Positions 7,497 to 17,151 of a DNA stretch of 52,959 nucleotides are shown one piece after another. The notes beneath the pieces were generated by a model, which saw only the letters and a list, made by a program, of their open reading frames with translations, ran no database searches and had not been told where the DNA came from. The DNA comes from an uncultured bacterium (GTDB lineage: Bacteria; Verrucomicrobiota; Kiritimatiellia; RFP12; UBA1067), in the NCBI GenBank assembly GCA_902780865.1, contig CACZHC010000014.1, forward strand, positions 1-52,959, read 5' to 3'. Both the position numbers and the translations under genes were made by a program. How positions within the stretch are numbered: position 1 is the stretch's first letter; each line of letters opens with the position of its first letter.

Positions 7497-9275
7497 ATGA
7501 AAACAAAACTTGTTGCGATCCTTTCGCTTTTTGCCGCGTTCGCCTTGCATGGCGCCGGCTCTGTTGTCCGCATCGAGGGCTCGGCTGGTGCCTGGCATCT
7601 CACGCTCAACGGCAAGCCCTATTTCATCAAGGGCGGCGGCGGCGGCGGGTCGAAGGCGCTCCTCAAGGAGATCGGCGGCAATTCGTTCCGCACGTGGGGC
7701 GCGGGCAAGGCGAAGGCGGAGCTGGACGAGGCTGCGAAGTACGGTCACACCGTGATGCTCGGCTTCTGGCTCGGGCACCACAACCACGGCTTCAGCTATC
7801 TGAACAAGGACGCGCTCGCAAAGACGGAGCGCGAGGTGCTCGAGACGGTAGCGCAGATCAAGGACCATCCCGCGCTCCTATGCTACGCGCTCGGCAACGA
7901 GATGGAGCTCGGCGAGCCGAATCCCAAGGAGATGTGGACGTTCATCAACGACCTCGCGAAGAAGGTCAAGGCGGCGGATCCGAACCATCCCGTCGGAACG
8001 GTCGTCGCGGACATGTGGAAGGACAAGGCGGACGCGATCATCAAGTACGCGCCTGAGCTGCAGTACATGGGCCTCAACTCCTACGGCGGCGCGCTCACGG
8101 TCGGCAAGCGCTGGCGCGAGCTCGGCGGCAAGATCCCGTACATCCTCACCGAGTACGGTCCGATGGGCGCGGGCGAATGCGGGAAGGCGCCGAACGGACT
8201 TCCCCTCGAATGGACCTCCACGCGCAAGGCGGAGTGGTACCGCGACGTATACCAGAAGACGATCCTCGACGAGAAGGGCAAGTGGTGCCTCGGAGGATAC
8301 GTCTTCACGTGGGGGCACAAGAACGAAGTGTCGCCGACTTGGTTCGGCACGATGCTTCCGGACGGAACGAAGCTCGAGGTCGTAGCGACGCTCGCGAAGT
8401 TCTGGGGCAGGAAGGTCTCGAACCGCTGCCCCGTGATCGAGGAGGTGAAGGTCTCGAAGGACGCGCCCGCCGAGGGAGAGACGATCGAGGCGTCCGTCTC
8501 GGCCAAGGACCCCGAGGGCGACAAGCTCAAGTGGCAGTGGACGCTCATCGACGAGGCGTCGTACTACGGCGAGGCGGGGCTCGGGCTCGCGATGCCGCAG
8601 GGCTGGGACGAGGCGATCGTCGCGGGACAGGGGACGAACAAGGTGAAGGTGAAGCTTCCGGGCGGAGGCAACTACCGCCTCTACGCGTACTGCTTCGACG
8701 GGAAGGGCAACGCGGCGTACGCGAACTGGCCGCTTGTCGGGAAGGGCCCGAAGCCGAAGAAGGAGCTCAGGCCCGCGCCAGTTCCGTATCCCGTGTACCG
8801 CGACGGCGCGCAGGGCGTCTGGTACGTCTCCGGCTACATGGGCAACACGGGCGCGATGAAGGTCGACGACTCGTGCGCGGAGAAGCCGCACTCGGGCGCG
8901 ACGTGCATGAAGGTGTCGTATTCCGACAACGGCAACTGGGCGGGAATCTTCTGGCAGAGCCCGGCGAACGACTGGGGCGACAAGCCGGGCGGCGCCAACC
9001 TCTCGAAGGCCTCCACGCTCGTCTTCTGGGCGCGCGGCGAGAAGGGCGGCGAGAAGGTGAGCTTCTTCATGGGCGGCATAAAGAACAAGGCGTTCTCCGA
9101 CACAGCGAACCGCAAGCTCGAGAACGTGACGCTCAAGAAGGAGTGGACGCGCTACCGCATTCCGCTCGACGGCGAAGACCTCTCGCAGATCAAGACCGGC
9201 TTCGGCTTCAACTTCGGCGGCCAGGGGAAACCCTTCACGTTCTACCTCGACGACATCCAGTACGTCGCGGACTGA
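7497..9275 (+). CDS. Secreted clan-A glycoside hydrolase (GH2-type TIM barrel) with C-terminal carbohydrate-binding domain
   Basis: 592 aa. A signal peptide (KTKLVAILSLFAAFALHGAG) is followed by a TIM barrel that starts with the GH2-like strand LNGKPYFIKGGG and NSFRTWGAG. The acid/base is E135 in LCYALGNEME and the likely nucleophile is E219 in ILTEYGPMG, the Glu pair expected for clan GH-A. Around residues 320-420 is an Ig/PKD-like part (DPEGDKLKWQW). Residues about 435-592 form a beta-sandwich like CBM11-type modules (GATCMKVSYSD, WAGIFWQ, FYLDDIQYV). The usual GH2 N-terminal sandwich domains are missing, so GH5-like families of the same clan cannot be excluded. Substrate is unknown; the neighbours suggest a beta-glucan. 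Confidence 0.85.
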   Translation: MKTKLVAILSLFAAFALHGAGSVVRIEGSAGAWHLTLNGKPYFIKGGGGGGSKALLKEIGGNSFRTWGAGKAKAELDEAAKYGHTVMLGFWLGHHNHGFSYLNKDALAKTEREVLETVAQIKDHPALLCYALGNEMELGEPNPKEMWTFINDLAKKVKAADPNHPVGTVVADMWKDKADAIIKYAPELQYMGLNSYGGALTVGKRWRELGGKIPYILTEYGPMGAGECGKAPNGLPLEWTSTRKAEWYRDVYQKTILDEKGKWCLGGYVFTWGHKNEVSPTWFGTMLPDGTKLEVVATLAKFWGRKVSNRCPVIEEVKVSKDAPAEGETIEASVSAKDPEGDKLKWQWTLIDEASYYGEAGLGLAMPQGWDEAIVAGQGTNKVKVKLPGGGNYRLYAYCFDGKGNAAYANWPLVGKGPKPKKELRPAPVPYPVYRDGAQGVWYVSGYMGNTGAMKVDDSCAEKPHSGATCMKVSYSDNGNWAGIFWQSPANDWGDKPGGANLSKASTLVFWARGEKGGEKVSFFMGGIKNKAFSDTANRKLENVTLKKEWTRYRIPLDGEDLSQIKTGFGFNFGGQGKPFTFYLDDIQYVAD

Positions 9276-9352
9276 GGCCGGTCTCCTTCAGACCGAAGGG
9301 CCGGGCACCAAGATGACAGTCTAGGTGCGGGCATTTACGGCCTTCAAACGCG

Positions 9353-9418
9353 GTACGCAAAAGGGCGTGTTTTTGGTGTGAAATAAGCTATTTACGAAGT
9401 TGTGAATTTTGGTATAAT
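9353..9418 (+). promoter_or_regulatory. Conserved 47-bp upstream block plus -10 box (copy 1)
   Basis: Bases 9353-9399 match 12291-12337 at 36 of 47 positions without gaps, starting with GTACGCAAAAGGGC. The block ends in a -35-like TTTACG (9391-9396), followed 16 bases later by TATAAT (9413-9418). The 13-base gap between block and -10 is the same in both copies, so this looks like a shared promoter with an upstream activator or regulator site. The gene starts at 9446 behind GAAAGGTGAG. Confidence 0.65.
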
Positions 9419-9445
9419 CAATACAAAAATTTTGAAAGGTGAGTT

Positions 9446-12274
9446 ATGTTCAGACATTCCATTGAGATAGCGTGTCTTTCAATCCTCTTTGCCGCGTTGC
9501 AGGCAGAGGCGACGCTGCTCTATTACGACGGCTTTCCGACGGAAAGCGCGAATGCCTATCCGGTTGGGCAACTTGCGAATAATAGCAACCCTGCGCACGC
9601 TTCGATAGTTGGCTTCAAAGACAACGCCAACAACAAATGGTCCGCTGGCTCGACAGCAAATCAAATATGGTCAGAAACGCTTTCCTATCCATCGGGAATA
9701 GCGCTTACAACCCAGCCAGGCGAGTACACCTGCGGGCGCGGGAGCGGCAGTCCACGAGGTGCATTCAGAACGTTTTCCAATCCGACTCTTTCGGATTCCG
9801 TCCTCTACTATAGTTTCATTATGCGTCATCATGGTTCCTTCCCGAATAAGTACTCTGAAAATTTTGTCGCATTCGGATCTATGGGCGTCAGCGGTACAAC
9901 CGCACCTTACTCAAAGAACTTCGGCGAAGAAGGGTTTGTCATCTCTATGACGAACATGGGCGATCATGTTGAAATGCACTTTAAGACGGAAGCTGATGCA
10001 AGGGTTTTGCTTACGCAGGTGGCCGCCGGTTCGACCTACTTTGTCGTCGTGAAATACGAGAATACAAAGGACAGCCCGCATGTCATTTCAGCATCTGTCT
10101 TGACTGAGCCCATTGAGCCGACGACGTGGGATGCGGCGATTACCACGGCGGTACGTTCCAGTTATCCGACGCGAATGCAAGTGGGGGGCTTTGGTGCGAA
10201 TTCCCCGGACAACTACTGGGAGTTTGACGAGATACGGATAGGCACGACGTTTGCCGATGTCGCCGGTACGGCGGCAACCGGCACGCCGGCCGTGTTTGAC
10301 GGAGATACGACCTTGTCTGCCGTTGGGTATGACGAAGGGAATGCGACGGCGCATGCAACTTTCTTAGCTGCGTTTACGGATGCAGGCTCGCCGGCTGCCG
10401 AAGTGCGTTTGTACTGGGGCGATTCCAATGGTAGCACGAGCGCCGAGTCGTGGCATAACTCCGTTTCGCTCGGAACGCTTGATGGCCTTAGCGTGTCCAG
10501 AACCATCGATGGGCTAGACCTGAACAAGACGTACTATTACCGTTTTGCCGCGATAAACGGCAATGTCGTTACTTGGGGAACTCCTGCTCAGGCGGCGTTC
10601 GTCACGGCGGAAATGACGCCTACTGCACCTCAAGATGTCGACGAGTGCGAGGTAGATCCTGCCTCCGTCACACTTTCGCCAGGTTTCGTGGTAGGAGCGA
10701 ACATTCCTGTCTATTTCGAGATAGGAGGGGCATCCGTCTCAGGTACGGATTATACTACGGCTACGGCATCACCGCTTACGCTTGCGGCGAATGACTCTAC
10801 TGCAACATGCGACATCTATCCCATACGTAACTTTGCCGAAACTGGGGCGAAAAGTATTTCTCTTACGGTTCTGCCGGGGCCGTATATTCTGCCGGCGACA
10901 GCAACTGTGCAATTCAATATTTTGGACGCCGTTTTGCCGGCTGCGCCGACCAATGCATTCCTCGGCACGGTTTCCAGTCTCGCGAGCGTTGCGGAGAACT
11001 GGTCGCTCGGTCATGTGCCGACGGCGGACGAGACGGTTCTCTACGATTTGCGTTATGGGCGCGTAGACATGCAATGGGATGCTGCGGCTCCAAAGGCCGT
11101 CGGCTCTTGGCTGCAACCGGCGAATCAGACAAATCGCGTCGTTTTTGCGACAACAGTCGCCGAGCCGCTTCAAATATCTGGTGATGTGACGCTTGCCGGT
11201 GGATTCTGGACCCACGAAGGACCCTCGGAGAACCCCGAGTATTCACTTTCGCTTGCAATAGGCGGCAATCTTGCGATAGGGGCCTCTGCGGCGATAAACG
11301 TGGGGTGCCCGGTTTTGGGTGTGGATCCGCTGGCCATGTCGTCAGGATGGTTTCGCTCGGGGCCAGGCTTCGTTTCCGATAGTGGAGGTGCCTTCGGCGG
11401 CGAATCGTATGGCGCCGGAAATGGTTTGAACGACAATTGCTACGGCGCTATTCTGAATCCGCTGACCTGGGGTGCTTCGGCCCGGGGCAGCGGAGCTATT
11501 CCCCAAAAATATGCGGGACCAGGTCTTGTGAACCTCACCGTTGCCGAAACGCTCAGCCTGACTGGCGGAATCTATGCCAATGGTTATGCCTACGGCAACA
11601 ACGGCGGCGGAGCATCAGGAGGCGCCATAAACCTGACATGCGGACAACTTGTTGGAAGCGGATGCATTGCGGCAAATGGCGGCAGCGATGTGTACTATGG
11701 TTCCGGTTCTGGTGGACGCATTCGAATCCGGCTGCAGCGCCCAGGTTCAGCAAGGTCCGATTTCTCGGGAACCGTCGAGGCGAATGGTGGCACGGGTGGA
11801 AACCCTGGGAACGCCGCGCTTTACGACACGCCCTCCACAGCTGCGGGTACGATTGTCTGGCAGACGACTTCGGATTCGCCCCTGTCCGGCGACGTCTGGG
11901 TCGTCAATTCGGTCACGCAGCGGACGATGACGAACGAGACTGCGCGCGTATTTCCGGCGACCCAGCTTCCTCCGCGCAATCACGATCCAGGCGAAAGCAC
12001 TTACGCATCCACGCGCTGGCACCTCGGTGACAATGCGCGCCTGCGTCTGACATCGGACGTGAGAATCGGAACTCTTGCGCTTCTTGCTCCAACAACTGGC
12101 GCTGCTGCTCCCGTTATCCATACCGATGGACACGCGATGAAAGTGCGAGCTATGTCATACGCAGGCACTGTATTTGAGCCAGGCATCTATACCTCGGTCG
12201 AATGTCCTGACTTTATACTCGGCAACGGATCGATTGAAGTTTTTACTTCCGGCCTCACGGTAATAGTCCGTTGA
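9446..12274 (+). CDS. Secreted modular protein with Gly-rich C-terminal region (paralogue A)
   Basis: 942 aa. A signal peptide (about 1-23, ending in LQAEA) is followed by a concanavalin/LamG-like beta-sandwich (LLYYDGFPTES to WEFDEIRIGTTF). Next come a fibronectin-III-like part near residues 280-390 (KTYYYRFAAINGN), a Calx-beta-like part near 395-490 (VDPASVTLSPG, SVSGTDYTTATAS), and a long C-terminal region from about 500. The C-terminal region starts with NWSLGHVPTADETV and has Gly-rich repeats such as GGASGGAINL and GSGSGGRIRIRL. From about residue 270 it is collinear with the next gene, so the two are tandem paralogues. No enzyme motif is recognised; a glycan-binding or surface role is inferred. 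The DNA is visibly less GC-rich than the neighbours. Confidence 0.8.
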   Translation: MFRHSIEIACLSILFAALQAEATLLYYDGFPTESANAYPVGQLANNSNPAHASIVGFKDNANNKWSAGSTANQIWSETLSYPSGIALTTQPGEYTCGRGSGSPRGAFRTFSNPTLSDSVLYYSFIMRHHGSFPNKYSENFVAFGSMGVSGTTAPYSKNFGEEGFVISMTNMGDHVEMHFKTEADARVLLTQVAAGSTYFVVVKYENTKDSPHVISASVLTEPIEPTTWDAAITTAVRSSYPTRMQVGGFGANSPDNYWEFDEIRIGTTFADVAGTAATGTPAVFDGDTTLSAVGYDEGNATAHATFLAAFTDAGSPAAEVRLYWGDSNGSTSAESWHNSVSLGTLDGLSVSRTIDGLDLNKTYYYRFAAINGNVVTWGTPAQAAFVTAEMTPTAPQDVDECEVDPASVTLSPGFVVGANIPVYFEIGGASVSGTDYTTATASPLTLAANDSTATCDIYPIRNFAETGAKSISLTVLPGPYILPATATVQFNILDAVLPAAPTNAFLGTVSSLASVAENWSLGHVPTADETVLYDLRYGRVDMQWDAAAPKAVGSWLQPANQTNRVVFATTVAEPLQISGDVTLAGGFWTHEGPSENPEYSLSLAIGGNLAIGASAAINVGCPVLGVDPLAMSSGWFRSGPGFVSDSGGAFGGESYGAGNGLNDNCYGAILNPLTWGASARGSGAIPQKYAGPGLVNLTVAETLSLTGGIYANGYAYGNNGGGASGGAINLTCGQLVGSGCIAANGGSDVYYGSGSGGRIRIRLQRPGSARSDFSGTVEANGGTGGNPGNAALYDTPSTAAGTIVWQTTSDSPLSGDVWVVNSVTQRTMTNETARVFPATQLPPRNHDPGESTYASTRWHLGDNARLRLTSDVRIGTLALLAPTTGAAAPVIHTDGHAMKVRAMSYAGTVFEPGIYTSVECPDFILGNGSIEVFTSGLTVIVR

Positions 12275-12290
12275 ACGTCTCAAAAAACCA

Positions 12291-12356
12291 GTACGCAAAA
12301 GGGCATATTTTTTGTTCCGAATCAGATATTCACGGAGCCACCGCTTATGCTATAAT
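12291..12356 (+). promoter_or_regulatory. Conserved 47-bp upstream block plus -10 box (copy 2)
   Basis: Second copy of the block described at 9353: 12291-12337, ending with TTCACG as -35-like element (12329-12334), then 16 bases and TATAAT (12351-12356). The start codon is at 12380 behind AAAGGGAAAG. Flanking sequence outside the block and promoter is not conserved, which argues that the match is functional rather than a recent duplication. Confidence 0.65.
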
Positions 12357-12379
12357 GGTGGCACCAGAAAGGGAAAGCC

Positions 12380-15016
12380 ATGAAAAAACTCGTCACAATC
12401 GCAATCGCCGCAATGGCGGGACATCTTATAGCCGGCACATATACATGGACCGGCGCGAACGGAGATGGTCTCTGGTTTACTGCGGGAAACTGGAACTATG
12501 ATGGCGCGGCGGCCACTTCCAGTCCCGGCAATACTCTCAATGGCGATGATGTCGTGATTAATGGTTCCGGTGTTGTGGTCACGTATGTGCCGGGTGGGGA
12601 CCTCATTCAGCAGGCGAATTCCACGCTCACGATCTCAGGCGGCGCGAAGCTGACGCAAAATGGCGGTGCCTGGCCGTTCTTCCACGGCAATGTCGTCATC
12701 GACGGTGGCACGATGGACTACAAAAACAACGAGGCAAATCCAGACCAGGTCCGACTGGACGGCACACTCTTCATCCGCAACGGCGGGCAGTTGCTCTGCA
12801 AACAGCTCACGAGGTCTGCCGCCAGTGCCCGCGTCGTCATCGGCACCGGCGTCACCTACGAGGTCTCCGGCACGGTCGGTGCCGACGCCTCGGACATGTA
12901 CCAGCAGATGGAGGGCGGCACACTCTACATCGGAGGCGAGTTCCAGGCGAAGAACGGCAACGTCTACACCGGCACAGGCACGATCAACGCCAATGTCTTT
13001 GCGCCACAGTCCGCCAATTCCGTCGTTACGTTCAATGGTCCGAACCTCATTCTGCGTACGGGAAGCCACGACGGCTTCTGGCAGTCGTCGGGCGGCACAT
13101 ACATTAACGTCCTCGCCGGCTCGACGTCCAAGTTCACGATCTACTCCGGCTTCAAGAACGTTGATGACATCTACGGCAAGACCTTTGGCTCAAACGCCAC
13201 GACCCCGAAATTCCGCTACAATGGCGCGATCATCGACAAGTCCGCTTTCGCATCGCTCTTCACTATTGAGGATCACGGCGAGGCGATCGACGGCGACACG
13301 AACTACGCGGACTTCTACCTCACGCCCACGAGCATCGTCTACCCCTCCTTCGTGTCCGGCACCCCAGCCGTCACGCTCGTAAACGACACCGAGGCCTCCG
13401 TCACCGCGCAGGTTGACGCGGCCGGTTCGCCGGTCGCCGAGCTTCTGCTTTGCTGGGGCACGGCCGACGGCGGGCATGACACGAACGCCTGGACCAACGT
13501 GCGTTCGCTTGGGACGGCGACCGATTCGCAGACGATCTCCGAGTCGATTGCGCTTGTTCGCGGCAACAAGTACTACGTCGCCCTTGCGGCCGCGACCGAG
13601 GACATCGTCGTCTGGGCGTCGTTCGCGCGGAACGACGTCTTCGCGCTTACGGAGCCCGGCGCACCGTACAACGTGTGGAAGGCGACGGTGAGTGACGACT
13701 CGCGCGTCGCCGGCAACTGGTCGCTCGGCCATGTCCCCACGGTGGACGAGATCGTCTTCGTGTACGACAACTTCGTCGACCGGGGCGAGAACCACATGGT
13801 GTGGTATCCTGAGACAGCGACACAGGTCGGCGGCTGGGAGCAGCCGTCAAACTTCGCCAACAATGATTTCTATGTGAACTTCCGCACGACGACCAACTCG
13901 GCGCTCGTCGTGACGGGCGACGTCTCGATCGCGGGCGGCACGTGGACGCATGAGTACCAGCACGTCCAGGACGGGGCGGCGGTCAATGTCGAGGTGCGCG
14001 GGAACCTGACGCTTGGACAGGGCGCGTACATCCACGCGGGGCTTGCCAACAACGGCAACCGTCCCGGCGGCATCTCGACGGGCTATCCGCGCGGCGAGGG
14101 CCCGGGCTATCTGCGCACGGCAGGCGGCTCGTTCGCGGGCGAGGGCGGACACATTACGAACACGACCGGCTTTGTGAGCTACGGCTCCATCCTCGACCCG
14201 CTCTCCTACGGTTCCGGCGGCTGGGGCGACAACAGTTACTACGGTGGCGGCGGCATTATCAAACTGGCGGTTGGCGGCGCGCTCACGGTGGATGGCACGG
14301 TCGCCACGCGTGGCTTCGGCTACGCGCTCTGGGGAGAAGAGGTGCGCGGTGGCGCCGGTTCCGGCGGCTCGATCAACATTACCGCCGCCTCGCTTTCGGG
14401 TGCTGGCACTATCGACGCAAACGGCGGAAACAACGGCGTCTACGGCCCTGGCTCCGGCGGCCGCGTCAAGATCGCCCTCACCGGTGCGGGCGCGACGTTC
14501 GACGCCTTCACCGGCACGGTTCAGGCCATCGGAGGCGCCATGCAGAACGCCAACGACGCCTCGGTGTACGATGTCTCCCCAGCGGCTGCTGGCACAGTGT
14601 GCCTCGCGACGGCCAACGGCGACCACGTGGTGAAGGTCTACAACGTCTTCCGCCACGGCAACGCCGAGGCAGATTGGCGCGTTCCGACAGGCGAGTCCGT
14701 TTCTCCTGCGACACATCTCCCGGCGATGCAGGACGCCGACAGCTTGTCTGCTCTGAAGCGCACGAAGTGGGAGCTTTCGGGGCATGGGGCGATTCGTCTG
14801 ACGCGCGATGTTCAGATCGCTTCGCTCAGCCTCTCGGCGGCGGATGGCACGCAGAAAGTCTACACGGACGGATTCAAGTTGACCACACCTGCACTTGTCG
14901 TCAATGGATCTCGTTTTAGGTCTGGCACATACACGGCAGAGACCAACCCCGAGTTTATTGTGGGTGGCGGCTCTGTGACCGTCGGCGGGAGCGGATTCGC
15001 GGTCTTCGTCAGGTAA
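12380..15016 (+). CDS. Secreted modular protein with Gly-rich C-terminal region (paralogue B)
   Basis: 878 aa. A signal peptide (KKLVTIAIAAMAGHLIAGT) is followed by a beta-helix-like N-terminal part with repeats of the autotransporter-associated type (TWTGANGDGLWFTAGNWNY, LTISGGAKLTQNGG, VVIDGGTMDY). From about residue 310 it follows paralogue A in order: GTPAV, a fibronectin-like stretch ending KYYVALAAA, NWSLGHVPTVDEIV, the GSGGSINI and GPGSGGRVKIAL repeats, and a matching C-terminus (GTYTAETNPEFIVGGGSV, compare GIYTSVECPDFILGNGSI). The N-termini of the two proteins are unrelated, so the common C-terminal half is a reusable module. Function is unknown; secretion and glycan association are inferred from the adjacent hydrolases. 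GH78 begins 8 bases after its stop. Confidence 0.8.
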   Translation: MKKLVTIAIAAMAGHLIAGTYTWTGANGDGLWFTAGNWNYDGAAATSSPGNTLNGDDVVINGSGVVVTYVPGGDLIQQANSTLTISGGAKLTQNGGAWPFFHGNVVIDGGTMDYKNNEANPDQVRLDGTLFIRNGGQLLCKQLTRSAASARVVIGTGVTYEVSGTVGADASDMYQQMEGGTLYIGGEFQAKNGNVYTGTGTINANVFAPQSANSVVTFNGPNLILRTGSHDGFWQSSGGTYINVLAGSTSKFTIYSGFKNVDDIYGKTFGSNATTPKFRYNGAIIDKSAFASLFTIEDHGEAIDGDTNYADFYLTPTSIVYPSFVSGTPAVTLVNDTEASVTAQVDAAGSPVAELLLCWGTADGGHDTNAWTNVRSLGTATDSQTISESIALVRGNKYYVALAAATEDIVVWASFARNDVFALTEPGAPYNVWKATVSDDSRVAGNWSLGHVPTVDEIVFVYDNFVDRGENHMVWYPETATQVGGWEQPSNFANNDFYVNFRTTTNSALVVTGDVSIAGGTWTHEYQHVQDGAAVNVEVRGNLTLGQGAYIHAGLANNGNRPGGISTGYPRGEGPGYLRTAGGSFAGEGGHITNTTGFVSYGSILDPLSYGSGGWGDNSYYGGGGIIKLAVGGALTVDGTVATRGFGYALWGEEVRGGAGSGGSINITAASLSGAGTIDANGGNNGVYGPGSGGRVKIALTGAGATFDAFTGTVQAIGGAMQNANDASVYDVSPAAAGTVCLATANGDHVVKVYNVFRHGNAEADWRVPTGESVSPATHLPAMQDADSLSALKRTKWELSGHGAIRLTRDVQIASLSLSAADGTQKVYTDGFKLTTPALVVNGSRFRSGTYTAETNPEFIVGGGSVTVGGSGFAVFVR

Positions 15017-15024
15017 CGGTTGGT

Positions 15025-17151
15025 ATGAAGCGTTTTCTGACAGTTGTCGCGGCGTTTTCGGCCGCGGCCATTTCTGCCGCCGCCGCTGCTGATGGCGCGC
15101 GCTGGATCTGGTATCCGGGCGACTACGGCATCTGGTGGGGCAACAGGCTGCAGAGCGAGAGGCTCCAGTGGGGCTCGCGCCTCACGCCGTTCTGGCCGCT
15201 TTACGAGCCGCATTCACGCGTGCTGTTTAGGAAAGACGTGAAGCTCGACGCGGACGAGCCTTTAGAGGTGCGCTGCGACGGAAACGCCGCGGTGTGCTGG
15301 TGGGACGACAAAGGCGGCTACACCGAGAGCTCCGCACTGCTTGGAAAGTTCACCCTGCCGAAGAACACGACATCCATCGAGATCAAGATTCAGAACAACG
15401 CGCGTCCGCCGTCCGTGTGGGTAAAGGGACCGCATCTCGTCTCCGACTCCTCATGGAACGTCGGCTGGACGACGACGTGGGACAAGGCGGAGGACGTTCC
15501 GTGCGACTCGTCTGCGCGCTTCACCGACCCCGAGACTCCTCCGGGCCTCACGAAGCTCCCGACGCGCGAGAGGAAGCCGGTATGGTGTCATCCGGTAGCC
15601 GGAGTGGAGGGCTCTATAGCCGCCGCCGACTTCGGCGAGGAGACCTACGGATACGTGAAGTTCCTCGACGTGAAGGGCAGCGGCGCCGTGAAGATGATCT
15701 ACGCCGAGAGCGAGGCGGAGCTCAGGGCGGTCGAGCTCGCGAACACGAACGGCGGCGCGCTTGACGGATGGGAGATGCTCGAGCTTTCGGAGACGAAGGA
15801 GTACCGGCGCTCGATCGCGCACGGGTTCCGCTACGTCGGCGTGGTGCGCGCGAGCGGCGACGTCACGATCGGCTCAATCGCGATGGACTTCGAGACGAAG
15901 GCGATGCCGGTGCGCGGGTCTTTCCGCTGCGGCGACGAGGAGCTGAACCGCATCTGGGACGTCTCCGTTCACACGCTCGACCTCACGTGCCGCGAGGTGT
16001 TCATCGAGGGCGTGAAGCGCGATCATTGGGTGTGGAGCGGCGACGCGGTGCAGAGCTTCCTGATGAACTACTACGTCTTCGGCGATTACGACGGATGCCG
16101 CGACACCCTGTGGACGCTGCGCGGGAAGGATCCGGTGAAGTGCCACCTCAACCGCATCATGGACTACACGTTCTACTGGTTCGATGCCGTAGAGAAGTAT
16201 CGCCTGTACTCCGGCGATCCGAATTTCGCGAGGCAGGTGTATCCGCGCATGAAGTCGCTGATGGACTTCGCGCTGTCGCGCCTCGACGGCGCGGGGCGTC
16301 CGGCGGACCGCGATGGCGACTGGATGTTCATCGACTGGGCGCCGAAGACCCTGCCGAACTACGGCGGCGTCACGAGTTTCGAGCAGATGCTCCTCGTGCG
16401 TGCGCTCGAGGCGACGGCGGGAGTCGCGCGCGAGGTTGGCGCGGATGAGGACGCGGCGGCGTATCTCGAACGCGCGGGGAAGCTGCGCGCGGAAATCGTC
16501 CCGCGCTACTGGAACGCGGAGAAGGGCGCGCTCATGCACATGATCTACAACGACGGACGCGTCGAGCCGATGGTGACGAGGTATCCTAACATGTTCGGGC
16601 TCTTCTACGGCTACTTCGACGAGGCGCAGAAGGCGAGCGTCGTGAAGAACGTGATGCTGAACGACGGCGTGATGAAGATACAGACGCCGTACATGCGCTT
16701 CTACGAGCTTGAGGCACTCTGCTCGCTTGGGATGCAGAAGGAGGTCCTGAAGGAGATGAAGGCGTACTGGGGCGGAATGCTCAGGCTCGGCGCGACGAGC
16801 TTCTGGGAGCTGTACAACCCCGACGAGAAGGGCGACGCGCACTATGCGATGTACGGACGCCGCTTCGGGAAGTCGCTCTGCCACGCCTGGGGAGCGAGTC
16901 CTGTCTATCTGCTCGGCAGGTATTACCTTGGGGTGGAGCCGACGGCTCCCGGCTTCGCGGAGTATGTCGTGAAGCCGGATCTCGGCGGACTCGAGTGGAT
17001 GGAGGGGAATGTGCCAACGCCATCCGGCAGCATCCATGTGTCGGTGCGCGACGGACGTGTGACCGTGCGCGGCAACCGTGTCGGCAGAGGTGTCCTCCGT
17101 TGGAAAGGGGAAACGGTGGAGATACCGCCTGAAGGAAGTGCAAGCCTATGA
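15025..17151 (+). CDS. Secreted GH78-type alpha-L-rhamnosidase
   Basis: 708 aa. A signal peptide (KRFLTVVAAFSAAAISAAAA) precedes N-terminal beta-sandwich domains (ARWIWYPGD, HSRVLFRKDVKL). The (alpha/alpha)6 barrel follows from about residue 305 (CGDEELNRIWDVSVHTLDLTC). The GH78 acid motif appears as E328-GVKRD333-HWVWSGD340, a variant of the family pattern DCPxRDExxxWxGD. A further conserved Glu lies in SFWEL (E595), and the late LCHAWGASPVYLLGRY matches the family. It would remove terminal rhamnose from polysaccharides outside the cytoplasm. Only 8 bases separate it from the gene before, and it overlaps GH81 by ATGA, so the three are probably one transcript. Its signal-peptide DNA is almost identical to that of GH81. 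Confidence 0.88.
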   Translation: MKRFLTVVAAFSAAAISAAAAADGARWIWYPGDYGIWWGNRLQSERLQWGSRLTPFWPLYEPHSRVLFRKDVKLDADEPLEVRCDGNAAVCWWDDKGGYTESSALLGKFTLPKNTTSIEIKIQNNARPPSVWVKGPHLVSDSSWNVGWTTTWDKAEDVPCDSSARFTDPETPPGLTKLPTRERKPVWCHPVAGVEGSIAAADFGEETYGYVKFLDVKGSGAVKMIYAESEAELRAVELANTNGGALDGWEMLELSETKEYRRSIAHGFRYVGVVRASGDVTIGSIAMDFETKAMPVRGSFRCGDEELNRIWDVSVHTLDLTCREVFIEGVKRDHWVWSGDAVQSFLMNYYVFGDYDGCRDTLWTLRGKDPVKCHLNRIMDYTFYWFDAVEKYRLYSGDPNFARQVYPRMKSLMDFALSRLDGAGRPADRDGDWMFIDWAPKTLPNYGGVTSFEQMLLVRALEATAGVAREVGADEDAAAYLERAGKLRAEIVPRYWNAEKGALMHMIYNDGRVEPMVTRYPNMFGLFYGYFDEAQKASVVKNVMLNDGVMKIQTPYMRFYELEALCSLGMQKEVLKEMKAYWGGMLRLGATSFWELYNPDEKGDAHYAMYGRRFGKSLCHAWGASPVYLLGRYYLGVEPTAPGFAEYVVKPDLGGLEWMEGNVPTPSGSIHVSVRDGRVTVRGNRVGRGVLRWKGETVEIPPEGSASL
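15030..15069 (+). repeat. Duplicated signal-peptide DNA cassette, copy 1
   Basis: These 40 bases encode the core of the GH78 signal peptide (RFLTVVAAFSAAA) and match 17156-17195 at 39 of 40 positions. The sequence on either side is unrelated, so only the signal-peptide segment was copied or converted. Confidence 0.85.

Noticed and set aside
9280..9294. Hairpin GGTCT-CCTTC-AGACC as terminator of the GH2-like gene
   Set aside because: A 5-bp stem with no following T run; too weak to call.
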